A stretch of 64,000 nt of DNA from Nocardioides aquaticus (GCF_018459925.1 NZ_CP075371.1:1736001-1800000); one strand, 5' to 3'. Shown: positions 10,004 through 19,105, counted from the stretch's first letter. Made by a program: numbers and translations. Notes: generated by a model from the letters alone, not told the origin.

Positions 10004-10155
10004 GAGCCGCCCAGGCCGCCCGTGGCCGAACGACGTCCAGCCGGTGCGGTCAACACGACCAGCGCCGCGGTGATCGCTCCCGCGCCTCCCACGGACCTAG
10101 GAGACCGGGTGGACCCGGCCCCCGAGAAGCACCTGGCAACGGAAGGCGGAGCACC

Positions 10156-10812
10156 GTGCAGCGAGAACGTCGACGAGACCCCTACCCCTGGACCTGGGAG
10201 ATCCCCCTGGGCGTGGCTCTGGCGGGGGGATTCGCCATCGTCATCGGCCTGCAGCTGGGTCGCTCGATGGCCAATCTCGTCGCCGGCGCCGGCTGGACCT
10301 GGCCCGACCCAGCCACGACCTCTGACGCGGGGCAGTTCACCTCGCCGATCGGCTCCGCCTTCTGGGCCAGCCTGCCTGGCGTCGTCACCGGCGACTCCAG
10401 CGCCGGCCTGGCCGAGCAGGAGGCCAGCAACCGCGGGCTCGCCGGTCCTTCCTTGACGTGGGGCTGCCTGGCCGCCACGGAGGTCCTCGTCGTCGTCGCG
10501 CTCGGCTGGCTGGCGATCTTCGTGCTCCAGCGTTGGGGACCCGGCCGCATGCGAGGCATGGCCACCTCAGCCGAGGCCGAGCGGATGCTTGGAGCTACCA
10601 GGCTCCACAAGGTCGCCGGCATCGTCCGCCCGGACCTCCACGGGAAGCACGCCAGCCCCGCGTTCACGACCTCTCTCGAAGGATCGGCCGGCCGCGTCCA
10701 GCGCACACCCGGCGACGTATCCCTCGACGTAGCCGAGCAACCCGGGCCGTACCTCGGCCGCGGGCTGAGCCCGTGGCTGGTAGCCGGCCGAGGAACCAAG
10801 GAGAAGCGATGA
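10156..10812 (+). CDS. Bitopic membrane protein of transfer cluster
   Basis: The protein has 218 residues. I chose the GTG at 10156 because GGAAGGCGGAG lies just upstream and the frame before it has no membrane or codon logic. There are two hydrophobic segments: IPLGVALAGGFAIVIGL near residue 15, and EVLVVVALGWLAIFVL near 110. The intervening loop of about 65 residues would face outside, and the C-terminal 100 residues are cytosolic and basic. This topology matches the small membrane partner that accompanies VirD4-like coupling proteins in actinobacterial elements. It overlaps the following 24-codon ORF by 4 nt. An overlapping frame that starts at 10022 is rejected because it is Pro/Ser-rich and lacks any domain. 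Confidence 0.75.
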   Translation: MQRERRRDPYPWTWEIPLGVALAGGFAIVIGLQLGRSMANLVAGAGWTWPDPATTSDAGQFTSPIGSAFWASLPGVVTGDSSAGLAEQEASNRGLAGPSLTWGCLAATEVLVVVALGWLAIFVLQRWGPGRMRGMATSAEAERMLGATRLHKVAGIVRPDLHGKHASPAFTTSLEGSAGRVQRTPGDVSLDVAEQPGPYLGRGLSPWLVAGRGTKEKR

Positions 10813-10883
10813 ACGCCCAGACCCCGCGCCAGACACCACTTGGCGGCACCATCACGCCGCAGACTCCCGGGGCGGCGTCATGA
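10809..10883 (+). CDS. 24-residue bridging ORF
   Basis: This tiny ORF encodes 24 residues rich in Thr, Gln and Pro. Its ATG overlaps the preceding stop by 4 nt (ATGA) and its own TGA overlaps the next ATG by 4 nt, so ribosomes can pass across three genes without dissociating. GAGAAGCG precedes the start. No motif is visible. It may be a genuine small protein or may exist only to couple the membrane protein to the coupling ATPase. The double ATGA arrangement is seen directly; translation is inferred. Confidence 0.55.
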   Translation: MNAQTPRQTPLGGTITPQTPGAAS

Positions 10884-12394
10884 AGCTGCGATTCGACCCA
10901 TGGGACGTCGGCTGGCGCATCGGAGACGCCCACGAGCCTCGCGGCGGCGAGCTGTGGGTCCCGTGGGACCGCACCGCCGGCGTGATCGGCCCGCAGGGCT
11001 CCGGCAAGACCCTCGACCTGCTCACCCCAGCACTCCTCGGTGCCCCCGGAGCCGCGCTGGTGACGCTCACGAAGGTCGAGGACCTGCTGCTCAGCCTCAC
11101 CGAACGCTCCCGCGACGACCGGCCCTGCGTCGTGCTCGACCCGCTAGGGCTCGCCGAGGGGATCTGGGGCCACGGCGTCGACGAGCTGACCTGGGACCCG
11201 ATCGCCGGGTGCGTCGACCCCAAGGTGGCCGAGCGCCGCGCCAAGGCCTTCACCGCCGGCACCGTCAAGGGTGCGATCAACGGCGGCACCGGCGACGAGG
11301 CAGCCCGGTTCTACGCCGCAGAGTCGGCCAAGGTGCTGCAGGGCTACTTCCACGCCGCGGCGCTGACCGGCAAGACGCTCGAGGACGTGCTGCAGTGGAT
11401 CGCCAACCCGACCGCAGCCTCACAACCGATGGAGATCCTGCGCCGACACCCGCACGCCGAACCGTTCTGGCACGGCCTACTCCACGGTGCGCTCAACGGC
11501 GACGACCGCACCGCCGGCAACACAATCACCACGGTGCAGCAGGCGGTCTCCCTGTTCTTCCAGGCCGAAACCCGCCGCCGCTGCATCCCCGGCCACCGAC
11601 GGCCTGCGACCGACCTCGCCGACGTGATCCGGCGCCGCGGCACCATCTACCTCCTCGGCCGCGAAGACCCCTACGCGAGCGCTAGCCCGCTGATGACTGC
11701 CGTCACCGAGCACGTGCTGGACACCGGACTGCTGCTGGCCAACAGCTCCCCGTGGGGCGGGCGGCTGTGCCCACCGCTGGTCTCGGTGCTCGACGAGCTG
11801 CCATCGACCGCGCCGCTGCCGACCCTGCGCACCCGGATGGCCAACGAACGCGCCCTCGGACTCTCGTTCATCTGGGCCGCGCAGACCCGGCCACAGCTGA
11901 CCAGCATCTTCGGTGAGCACGAGGCCCGGTCGCTGCTCGGCCTCACCAACACCCTGGTCATGTTCGGCGGGTCCAAAGACGTCCAGTTCAACCAGGAGAT
12001 CTCCGACCTCCTCGGCACGGTCCGCGTCGGCCGCGTCACCCACCAGGCCGGTGGAACCCACGGCGGCGGCCGCAGCTACTCCGCGGACGACATCCCGATC
12101 ATGCGACCCGAGGAAGTCCGCCAGCTGCCCGAGCGCCAGGCGCTCGTGATCGCCGAGAACGGCAAACCGATCATCGCCAAGCTCCACCGCTGCGTCGAAG
12201 GCAAGGCCGGTGCCCGTCTGCTCGCCGACCAGCGAACGCTGCGCCAGGAACTAACCAGCGACCGGCGCATGGTCGTCACCCCCAACGCCCGCGCGGCCGC
12301 CGCCCTCGCCGAGGCGCGGCGCCTCGGCTTCGTCGACGACGACACCGACCACGTCACCACCCACGGCGACAACCGCGCAAGGACCGGGCGGTGA
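10880..12394 (+). CDS. VirD4/TraG-like type IV coupling protein
   Basis: The protein has 504 residues and an ATG coupled to the bridging ORF. Walker A is GPQGSGKT near residue 37 and Walker B is LVSVLDELPS near residue 302, followed by a region with FIWAAQTRPQL and LVMFGGSKD that is typical of TraG/VirD4/TraD coupling ATPases. These proteins bring the relaxase-DNA complex to the secretion channel. The protein has no N-terminal membrane segments of its own, so the bitopic protein encoded two ORFs upstream is a likely membrane anchor (inference). It overlaps the next gene by 4 nt (GTGA). Assignment rests on motif order and the neighbouring VirB4-like and TrbL-like genes. Confidence 0.9.
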   Translation: MKLRFDPWDVGWRIGDAHEPRGGELWVPWDRTAGVIGPQGSGKTLDLLTPALLGAPGAALVTLTKVEDLLLSLTERSRDDRPCVVLDPLGLAEGIWGHGVDELTWDPIAGCVDPKVAERRAKAFTAGTVKGAINGGTGDEAARFYAAESAKVLQGYFHAAALTGKTLEDVLQWIANPTAASQPMEILRRHPHAEPFWHGLLHGALNGDDRTAGNTITTVQQAVSLFFQAETRRRCIPGHRRPATDLADVIRRRGTIYLLGREDPYASASPLMTAVTEHVLDTGLLLANSSPWGGRLCPPLVSVLDELPSTAPLPTLRTRMANERALGLSFIWAAQTRPQLTSIFGEHEARSLLGLTNTLVMFGGSKDVQFNQEISDLLGTVRVGRVTHQAGGTHGGGRSYSADDIPIMRPEEVRQLPERQALVIAENGKPIIAKLHRCVEGKAGARLLADQRTLRQELTSDRRMVVTPNARAAAALAEARRLGFVDDDTDHVTTHGDNRARTGR

Positions 12395-13101
12395 CCAGCC
12401 CCCAGCACAGCCGCCGGACGGCCTCGACGTCGATGGTGTTCGCGTTCCCGACTCCGGGTGAGGAAGTCCGGCTGGCCTACCGCGAGCTCCACATCGCAGT
12501 CAACGGCTCAGAGGAGCAGAAGCGAGCGCTGGGCAACCACGCGCTGCTGCCGCGGCCGTGGGAGCCGGCGAGCTGCCTGGACCCGGATCTGCGGCACGCG
12601 CTGTGGGAGTGGTTCGAGGCAGTCGTGATCTGGCTCAACCACGACTACTCCTGGGACGTCGCGGGGCTCATCCCCAGCTGCTGGCCGCTCCACCCGCACC
12701 TGGTTCACGAGATCGCCGTGCTCGCCGACCAGCGTCGACGAGCCGGCCTGGCGATGACCAGCGACGCGCTCGAGGAGTGGCACCGCTACTGCCTTCCGGC
12801 CTTCACCGACCGGATGCGAAACCGCCTGCGCGCGCACTGCGACGACGACCACAAGGGTTGGCCGGCCAAACCGCGGCATAGCGAGCACATGGCCGAAGCC
12901 GCCACCGAGCGCCGGGAGAACGCCTTCGCCCACGACGTCGACGCCCTGCTCGCCAGCCAGCGCCGCGCCGACGACCAGTCGACCCGACGCGATGGGCCGC
13001 CTCGGCTCGGCCTGGTCGACCTCGACACCGGCGAGATCCAAGACGACGAGCAGCCCGGTGCGCAGAAGCGCACCCGCACCGAGAAGGGACCCCGCAAGTG
13101 A
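12391..13101 (+). CDS. DUF4913-like protein of the conjugative element
   Basis: The protein has 236 residues and a GTG start coupled to the coupling-protein gene. The central part contains a Trp-rich helical block (ALWEWFEAVVIWLNHDYSW, then SCWPLHPHLVHEIAVLAD) that I read as a DUF4913-type domain, common next to transfer genes in actinobacteria. The C-terminal 70 residues are charged and likely disordered. There is no catalytic motif. It overlaps the next gene by 4 nt. The family name is a recognition by pattern, not by search, so the functional assignment is weak, but the gene is certainly real because of its coupling and codon use. Confidence 0.7.
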   Translation: MTSPQHSRRTASTSMVFAFPTPGEEVRLAYRELHIAVNGSEEQKRALGNHALLPRPWEPASCLDPDLRHALWEWFEAVVIWLNHDYSWDVAGLIPSCWPLHPHLVHEIAVLADQRRRAGLAMTSDALEEWHRYCLPAFTDRMRNRLRAHCDDDHKGWPAKPRHSEHMAEAATERRENAFAHDVDALLASQRRADDQSTRRDGPPRLGLVDLDTGEIQDDEQPGAQKRTRTEKGPRK

Positions 13102-13514
13102 CTCAGGGAATGACGCAGGAAACGACTCGGCGATCGAACGCCGCGACGATGTCGATCATCGAGCGCTCCCAGGCCATCGGACGCGCTCAGCGCGCACTCA
13201 AGGCCCTGGGGGAGCACCCCCGCTCGAGCAAGAAGGAACTCGGTCACGCACGCGAGCACCTGAACGCCTGCTACTCCCACGGCTCGGGCGACCACGTCTG
13301 GGACGCGGTGTCGAAGGTGGAGACGATGGCCGAGCGACGCTTCGGAGTGCCGAGCCCGGACGAACAGGACCACGCGGTCGAGTCGAGCCGTGAGACCTCG
13401 GACCCTGAGGGGCCTGCGACACACCGCCGTGGTCGCTCCGCGGAGGTCCGCGCTGTCCCGTGGTCGACGCCGCCCGATGCCGCCACGCGGCCAGCGCCCA
13501 CCGCGACACCATGA
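13098..13514 (+). CDS. Small basic hypothetical protein at the end of the transfer operon
   Basis: The protein has 138 residues and a GTG start overlapping the upstream stop. The first 85 residues form a helical region (IIERSQAIGRAQRALKALGE, with later HLNACYSHGS), after which the sequence becomes Pro/Arg/Ser-rich and probably disordered. No known domain is recognised. It is the last gene in the tightly overlapped transfer string, since the next gene starts 141 bases further on with no coupling. It may be an accessory DNA-binding or regulatory protein, but nothing in the sequence proves that. Confidence 0.6.
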   Translation: MTQGMTQETTRRSNAATMSIIERSQAIGRAQRALKALGEHPRSSKKELGHAREHLNACYSHGSGDHVWDAVSKVETMAERRFGVPSPDEQDHAVESSRETSDPEGPATHRRGRSAEVRAVPWSTPPDAATRPAPTATP

Positions 13515-13655
13515 ACGGTCCCTCAGCGCGACCGACGGCCCGAATCGGTCTCAGCACGCCGCTGAGAGACACGATTCACCGTCCAACGACCGCCCCCGAG
13601 CGGCCCGCCTGCGTGGGAGCGATTCTACCGAGGCGACGCGACGGCGCTAGAAGCC

Positions 13656-14486
13656 ATGTCCGAACCGGCCCGCGACGCGGCCCTCATCCTGCTGACCGTC
13701 GCCTATCTCGGCGGTGCCGTGCTGTTGCTCGTGGCGCTGGCCAAGGTCCTCCTTGCCTGGGCGACCAGTTGGCGACCAGCCAAGGACGACGACGACCCGG
13801 GTGACATCGACGGCCTGCGACAGCTGGCCGCCACAGCGATGGCCGCGGTGGCGTCACGCGCGAGTGTGGCGGCGCCCGCCGTCGACGTCGTCGCGGTCCT
13901 CGGAGCGCCACTCGCCAACAGCGGGGGGCCAGTGACTGGCGATGGCGGCCTGGCCGTCACGCGGTTCCGCGTCGGCCGCCCGCCCACCGTTGTGTTCGCG
14001 ACCCCTGCGCTGACTGGGCTGAGTCCCGCCGCGGTGCACAGTTTGGCTGCCCACGAGCTAGCGCACGTGATCCGCCGCGAACACGGCTCGGCCGCGGGCC
14101 GCTACGTGTGGCTGGTCGGCTATCTGGTGCTGATGGTGGCCGGCGCCGGTCTCAGCGTGACCGCGCTGGCGACGTCACCGCAGCTGGGCGGCCTGGCGCT
14201 GATGGCCACGCTGGCCACCGCAGTCATGTTCCTGGGCCTCCAGGTCGCCTTCGACCGGCGCGAGGAGATCGCCGCAGACCTGTTCGCAGCCGAACTGACC
14301 CACGACCTCGAGGCGGCCGCCGAGCTGATGCGGTTCCTCGACGAGTACGTGACAAGGCCGCTGCTCGATGGGCGGTCCGCTCGAGCAGTGACCCGCCTCG
14401 ATCGACGCTGGTTCGCAACTCACCCACCGGCAACGGCGCGGCTCGCGGCGATGCGCAGCCACCTGGTTCACCGGCACGGACGGTAG
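13656..14486 (+). CDS. M48-type membrane metallopeptidase
   Basis: The protein has 276 residues. An N-terminal membrane segment at about residues 8-30 precedes a soluble stretch. The zinc motif HELAH lies near residue 133 (SLAAHELAHVIRREHG), followed by two hydrophobic segments (about 150-205) and the second conserved region DRREEIAADLFAAEL, whose glutamate would be the third zinc ligand. This is the order found in M48 (HtpX/Ste24-like) and related M56 proteases. The substrate is unknown. It stands alone after the transfer operon with a weak ribosome site. It resembles the BlaR1-type protease at 24609-25604 in general plan, but the HTH partner is not adjacent. Confidence 0.8.
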   Translation: MSEPARDAALILLTVAYLGGAVLLLVALAKVLLAWATSWRPAKDDDDPGDIDGLRQLAATAMAAVASRASVAAPAVDVVAVLGAPLANSGGPVTGDGGLAVTRFRVGRPPTVVFATPALTGLSPAAVHSLAAHELAHVIRREHGSAAGRYVWLVGYLVLMVAGAGLSVTALATSPQLGGLALMATLATAVMFLGLQVAFDRREEIAADLFAAELTHDLEAAAELMRFLDEYVTRPLLDGRSARAVTRLDRRWFATHPPATARLAAMRSHLVHRHGR

Positions 14487-14969
14487 GCGCCGCAGGACCT
14501 CCCGTCACCGGTGAACATCGCGGACGGGTCATTCGGGACGCATAGCCATGGCTAGACGCGCTGGCCTGCACCCGTCCCGCAGACCGTTCGTGTCCCGGGA
14601 CACCGGCACGTTGCCGCAAAGATCCCTGCCGCGCCTTATCGCAGTCCCAGTCGAACAACATCCGCCAACAGGATTGCGGGATCTCCAGCTCTGTGTTGCC
14701 TCAGGATCGTCGGTTGGCGTCATCTGTCACCAGTCTGGTGCAAACGAGCACACGCGACGCGGGTCGGCTCCGTGACCGTCTCGTAGGCCCGGCCGTAGCC
14801 AAGAAGTTCGCTCGCGGTCGGGCGGTCGAATCCGACGATGATCCGCAACGCGGTGGCTCTTCCGACACCGTCCTGGGCCCCAGGAGTCCGGCCCCCCGGA
14901 TGTGCCACGAAAGTGATCTCGTCGAAAGCAGCGCTCTGCCGCAGTGCTTTGACAGGTGACGAACCTTGA
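14487..14969. other. Intergenic stretch without a supported gene
   Basis: No convincing gene is visible. A minus-strand frame near 14720-14992 has a short stretch that looks protein-like (SSPVKALRQSAAFDEITFVA), but it has no ribosome site, no full domain and ends abruptly, so it may be a remnant. No terminator hairpin of note was seen. Confidence 0.4.
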
Positions 14970-15224
14970 TCATCTCGGGGCACCGCCCGCATGCGAGTCC
15001 TGTGCTGGGTCTTGGCCCTGCTCTGGTTCCCAGCGGAGGAGGTCGCCTGGCTGGCAGTCGAGCGTTTCGCACAATGCGGCCAACGTGGCGAAACGCACCG
15101 CTTTGGCTCGGCCGTTCTTGAGAACCGCGATGTTGGCTGGGGTGATGCCCACCTGGTCCGCGAGAGCGCCGACCGCCATCTTGCGCCGGGCGAGCATCAC
15201 GTCGATGTCGACGATGATCGGCAT
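14970..15224 (-). CDS. Small Cro/CI-type HTH regulator
   Basis: The protein has 84 residues. A compact helix-turn-helix spans residues 10-60 (RRKMAVGALADQVGITPAN, then NGRAKAVRFATLAALCETLD and CQPGDLLRWEPE), the YozG/Xre-type short repressor pattern. It starts directly after the stop of the upstream DUF2975 membrane gene on the same strand, so both are one operon. HTH plus DUF2975 pairs are frequent in Gram-positive bacteria, where the membrane protein is thought to control or be controlled by the small repressor. The signal sensed is unknown. Confidence 0.85.
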   Translation of the reverse strand: MPIIVDIDVMLARRKMAVGALADQVGITPANIAVLKNGRAKAVRFATLAALCETLDCQPGDLLRWEPEQGQDPAQDSHAGGAPR

Positions 15225-15731
15225 TCAGATCACCTCATCGAGCTCGGACTGCAGTTGCTTGGCCTCAGAGTCCAAGGCGACCGCCTGCGCCAACAGGGTC
15301 CTCATCACGTAGACGAGCAGTGCCACCCCGGCGATCACTAGGGCAAATCCGCTGATCAGGCCGATCAATCCGGGGGCGACCTCATCCCCGGGCGTGGCGT
15401 GATTGGCGAAGCGAGCCACCACGGCGACGGCGAGGATGAGCACCGCGGCAGCACTGACTGACCCGATGACCAGGTCGACGTAACGGAACGCCGCGTGGGA
15501 GAAGACCGTGCCCCGCTTGACCATGGTCAACAACCGCCAGATACACACCGCGATGACCTGCAAGGTCACCACGCTGAGCACGCCGATGATCACCAACGAG
15601 ATCCCGATCCTGGTGGGGTCCGTATCGGTGTCCAACCACAGCAAGGCCACCATTCCTACCTGCACCACCACGGACCCTGCTAGCGCTATGGCCATCACCA
15701 CACGCAGCGCAGCGATAGCTCGACCACTCAT
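15225..15731 (-). CDS. DUF2975 membrane protein
   Basis: The protein has 168 residues with four hydrophobic segments at roughly residues 8-30, 42-68, 88-108 and 122-146. The loop between segments two and three has WRLLTMVKRGTVFSHAAFRY, close to the conserved region of DUF2975 proteins. The ATG at 15731 is preceded by an AAGGG ribosome site on the minus strand. Its stop touches the start of the HTH gene. The pair probably forms a membrane-linked regulatory module. No enzymatic motif is present. Confidence 0.85.
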   Translation of the reverse strand: MSGRAIAALRVVMAIALAGSVVVQVGMVALLWLDTDTDPTRIGISLVIIGVLSVVTLQVIAVCIWRLLTMVKRGTVFSHAAFRYVDLVIGSVSAAAVLILAVAVVARFANHATPGDEVAPGLIGLISGFALVIAGVALLVYVMRTLLAQAVALDSEAKQLQSELDEVI

Positions 15732-16144
15732 TTCTCGACCCTTTCATGTCGTTGTGCGACACTAATCTATCGAAATTCAATCGGGCTGACAAGCGCTGGC
15801 GGCATCAACTTCATCGGGCCCCGTCACTACTTCGAACCCTTTCACCTGCCCCCTGGAGCCGATCCTTCATTGGCACGTCTTCAGCGCCTCTAACGGATCT
15901 TGAGCGCAGGGATGGCGGTGGACCTGCCCCGGCGTGCGGGTCAATGTCCCCGCAACCTCGCTTTTTCCACTCCAGCAGTCGTGGGGTCGATGACCAGCGC
16001 TGACTCACCCCACTGTTCGGGTCAGGAACCGTCCCACGGCCAAGTCCAACCCCGAGATGGACATATACGGGCTGACCTCACGCCGGCGCCCGCACATCCT
16101 GCCGTGGCCCTGCGCGTTGCTTTGCTGGCAGACTTCGTCTCGCT
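15732..16144. other. Intergenic region upstream of the DUF2975 operon
   Basis: This 413-base stretch separates divergent genes. It is locally AT-richer near 15755-15785 (CACTAATCTATCG), which is where the promoter of the minus-strand DUF2975-HTH operon should lie. No gene, hairpin or repeat that I would defend is present in the rest. Confidence 0.35.
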
Positions 16145-17083
16145 ATGAAGTCTGACCCGAGCGAATACGAGCGCATCCGGGAGTACTGGGAAGGGCAATG
16201 GCCCGACGATCCACTGATTCATTTAGAGAAGGCCGCCTCGGAGCGCGTCGGTTCCGTCCCTCACGACATCTGGGACCTACACGCTGAGTCGGGCCGGTGG
16301 TGGGTCGTCACCAACCCGACGAACCTCTATTCGCAGGAGGACTTCAAGAGCCGCGACGTCGTGCTCACGTTTCACGTCGGGTTGGTGCTTCGCATGATGT
16401 CTCGCGAGGTCGTCCCGATCACCGAGTCGGCGGCCGCGCTCCTGCCCGCAGCGTGGCGACGCTGGGACCAGGCAGTTGAGGCACTTCAAGTTGCGCGGGA
16501 AGCCGAGGACTATCAGGCAGTTGGCATGCGCCTGCGGGAGTGTCTTGTCTCGTTCGCCGAGGAAGTCGCGGACGATGCGCTCGTCCCGGAGGGAACAGAC
16601 CGCCCCCAAGCGGCGAACGTGAAGGCGTGGATCAACCTCTTCGCAGGCTATGTCGCCGGCGGGCCGAGCGCAGCGAAGCTGCGTTCGTATCTCAAGACCA
16701 TGGGCGAGGAGACGTGGAGCTACGTCAACTGGCTCACCCACGCCAAGAACGCAGCCCACTTCGATGCGGAGATCGGTGCGGCCGTCACGAGCCACCTCTT
16801 GGCCACCGTGACCGCCTCGGCCATGCGCGCACGTACGGAACGGGGTAACCGTTGCCATAGCTGCGACTCCTACGCCGTGGTGGCTGGTCGGTGCGATGTT
16901 TGCGGGTGGATCGATGAGGAGTATGAAGCGCCGCCGTCTCCACCCGAACCGGACGAGGAGGACCTCGCTGCCCGGCTCGCCGACCCCTGCACGCCGAGCT
17001 CTGACATCTCGACGTTCATCACCCCCGAGGAATTCGGCCAGCGGCCTGCGCGCCGTCGCCGGCCACCGGACGAGCGGTCCTGA
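16145..17083 (+). CDS. Unknown protein with C-terminal zinc ribbon
   Basis: The protein has 312 residues. An alpha-helical N-terminal region of about 230 residues (for example NPTNLYSQEDFKSRDVVLTF and WINLFAGYVAGG) is followed by a four-cysteine zinc ribbon, CHSCDSY then CDVCGWIDEEYE, around residues 238-262. An acidic and Pro-rich tail ends in RRRRPPDERS. The gene stands alone; there is no clear Shine-Dalgarno site. Its base composition is slightly lower in GC than the transfer genes, in line with a cargo gene. I do not recognise the family. The ribbon suggests nucleic-acid or protein binding. A defence-type role is possible but unsupported. Confidence 0.7.
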   Translation: MKSDPSEYERIREYWEGQWPDDPLIHLEKAASERVGSVPHDIWDLHAESGRWWVVTNPTNLYSQEDFKSRDVVLTFHVGLVLRMMSREVVPITESAAALLPAAWRRWDQAVEALQVAREAEDYQAVGMRLRECLVSFAEEVADDALVPEGTDRPQAANVKAWINLFAGYVAGGPSAAKLRSYLKTMGEETWSYVNWLTHAKNAAHFDAEIGAAVTSHLLATVTASAMRARTERGNRCHSCDSYAVVAGRCDVCGWIDEEYEAPPSPPEPDEEDLAARLADPCTPSSDISTFITPEEFGQRPARRRRPPDERS

Positions 17084-17594
17084 AGCCTCATAACTGGCCG
17101 AGCGGTATTGCGCCCGGCCTGTGCCGCAGGGCGATCGGCTCGCGGAGCGTGCCAGTGACCGATCCGCTCACGGGCGACGTTGAGCCGTCGCCGTGCGCGA
17201 GCACCGAGCTTTTGGGGGACGCCACATGAACTGCAACGACGCCGCCCAGCGCGCTGCGTCCCCCTCCGTGGGAGGAAGCAGGCGACGCTCCTGGCAACGC
17301 GGCCACCTCACCGTCCGTTCCATGGTCGCAGTCATGTCCTTTAACCACCCAGCAGACCCGGTTGTTCGCAAGGCGCTGCGTTATTAGGTGGTTGGCCGCC
17401 ACTGACCCGAGTCGGGTCTACGAGTACGTCGCCGTGGGCCTGGCGGCGGTTGAAGTCCGGTCGCGGAGCGCGACATGCGAACCTCCCATCCGCGGTCAAT
17501 TCGGATGATTCTCCCCTGGTGTCGCCGGCCAGTTCACATACGCGGCGTCGACTCGAACTCCGAGCACTCCACATCTCTCGAGGAGCACCCCCAC
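17084..17594. other. Intergenic region before the PHP gene
   Basis: No supported gene lies here. A 7-bp perfect hairpin (GGCGACG and CGTCGCC, 17173-17192) followed by a short T run near 17210 could end transcription of the upstream orphan gene, but it is modest. Short open frames on both strands have no domain content. Confidence 0.3.
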
Positions 17595-19094
17595 ATGGCC
17601 GAGAACGACACGACCGACCGTCCTGACGAGTCCGGCTACTCCCGACGTCAACTGGTCAAGTACGCCGGGGTCGGGGCAACGCTCGCCGCGGCCGGGACCA
17701 TGACCGGCACCGGTGAGGCGTGGGCCGACGACACCGCGAGCCGGCGCCCGCGTAGCGGGAGTCGCGGCCGGAGGTGGCGGGCCGGTGATCACCATGTCCA
17801 CTCCGAGTACAGCGGGGACTTCGACACGACCACCACCCCGCCGACGTTCCTCAAGGGCGCGGACGCGGTCTACCCGATCGTGACCAACGCGATCATGGGC
17901 AAGTACTTCGGGCTGGGCTGGATGATGTGCACCGACCACGGTGGCCCGAACCACTCGAAGGTGAACCTGGAGCAGGCCTACCCCGACCTGCTGCGGTCGC
18001 GGCAGCTGGTGCCCGACGTGCTGCAGTTCTGGGGGATGGAGTTCGACGCTCCGGCCCTGGACCACCACACGCTGATGATCCCGCGACGCAACGACGAGGC
18101 CCAGGTCCTCTTCGAGCTCGAGAGCCGCTTCGCCAAGCGGGACGCGTACCCCACGGACCCCGCGCGCGACACCGAAGAGAAGATGGTCGAGTTCCTCAAG
18201 GTCGCCGACCGGATGCGCCACAAGCCGCTGGTGCTCGCACACCACGCCTCACGCTCGGCCACCGGGTTGGGCGTCTACGGCCTCGACACCCCGCGCGAGT
18301 TCCGCAACGGCAACAACGCCGCCCCCCAGGTCTACGTCGGTTTCGAGGGCGCGCCCGGGCACCAGGCGGGACCGCTGAACGGGGAGGCCCGAGGCGGGTA
18401 CGGCAGCTACCCCACTCACGGCGGATACGACCAAATGACCGCCCGGGTAGGCGGTCTCTGGGACTCCCTGCTCGGCGAGGGGCGGCGCTGGTGGATCACC
18501 GCCACCTCCGACTCCCACGTGCATTGGACGCGCGGTGGCACCGACTTCTGGCCCGGTGAGTACTCCAAGACCTATGTCCACGCCCGGGACGAGTACGCCG
18601 ACGTGATGGACGGACTGCGCAGCGGGCGGGTCTGGGTCACTACCGGAGACCTGGTGCAGAGCCTGGACGTGACCGCCACGGCGGGTCGGCAGGAGGCGGT
18701 GATGGGGGAGACCATCACGGTCTCGCGACGGCAGAACTCTGACGTCGAGATCGAGATCCGGTTCCAGCCGCTCGACGGTGAGAACGGCAACGGCGACCGC
18801 CCGGAGGTCAACCGGGTGGACCTCATCGTCGGTGAGGTCACCGGCGTCGGCACCAACCTCGACTCCGACACCAACCCGACCACCGAGGTCGTGGCCCGGT
18901 TCGGCAGGCGGGACTGGCGCCGCCGTGGCGACGAGTACGTCATCCGCCATACCCTGTCCAATGTCCAGACTGACCTCTACGCCCGGGTCCGGGGCACCAA
19001 CACCGACGAGATGGAGCCGGAGGCCGACGGTCTGGAGAGCCCGTGGGACGACCTCTGGTTCTACTCCAACCCGGTCTTCGTCAACGTCCGCTGA
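17595..19094 (+). CDS. Tat-exported PHP-domain metallophosphoesterase
   Basis: The protein has 499 residues. I chose the ATG at 17595 because AGGAG lies about 10 bases upstream and the product then starts with a twin-arginine signal (SRRQLVKYAGVG, residues 19-30) ending in an Ala-rich cleavage region. Metal-binding motifs of the PHP/CehA type follow: DHHVHSEYSGD near 64, CTDHGGPNH near 112, LAHHASR near 216 and ATSDSHVH near 304. The family hydrolyses phosphoesters or related bonds with two or three metal ions. The C-terminal 150 residues form a beta-rich domain. Export as a folded metalloprotein is consistent with cofactor loading in the cytoplasm. The substrate is unknown. A strong terminator follows. 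Confidence 0.88.
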   Translation: MAENDTTDRPDESGYSRRQLVKYAGVGATLAAAGTMTGTGEAWADDTASRRPRSGSRGRRWRAGDHHVHSEYSGDFDTTTTPPTFLKGADAVYPIVTNAIMGKYFGLGWMMCTDHGGPNHSKVNLEQAYPDLLRSRQLVPDVLQFWGMEFDAPALDHHTLMIPRRNDEAQVLFELESRFAKRDAYPTDPARDTEEKMVEFLKVADRMRHKPLVLAHHASRSATGLGVYGLDTPREFRNGNNAAPQVYVGFEGAPGHQAGPLNGEARGGYGSYPTHGGYDQMTARVGGLWDSLLGEGRRWWITATSDSHVHWTRGGTDFWPGEYSKTYVHARDEYADVMDGLRSGRVWVTTGDLVQSLDVTATAGRQEAVMGETITVSRRQNSDVEIEIRFQPLDGENGNGDRPEVNRVDLIVGEVTGVGTNLDSDTNPTTEVVARFGRRDWRRRGDEYVIRHTLSNVQTDLYARVRGTNTDEMEPEADGLESPWDDLWFYSNPVFVNVR

Positions 19095-19105
19095 CGCAGC
19101 AGGTG

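Noticed and set aside
10022..10456. A + strand frame starting GTG just after the five-module gene
   Set aside because: It overlaps the bitopic membrane gene in another frame, is Pro/Ser/Arg-rich and has no membrane helix; the other frame has two clear helices and a ribosome site.
1..13514. Relaxase, origin of transfer or attachment site within the transfer module
   Set aside because: No HUH or MOB-type motif, no clear origin repeat and no tRNA-adjacent direct repeat was seen; they probably lie outside the window.
14720..14992. Minus-strand frame with a partly protein-like stretch
   Set aside because: No start with a ribosome site, no recognisable domain, and it overlaps the end of the HTH gene.
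17173..17192. Hairpin after the zinc-ribbon gene as a firm terminator
   Set aside because: Only 7 bp of stem and 90 bases past the stop; kept only as a remark in the intergenic entry.
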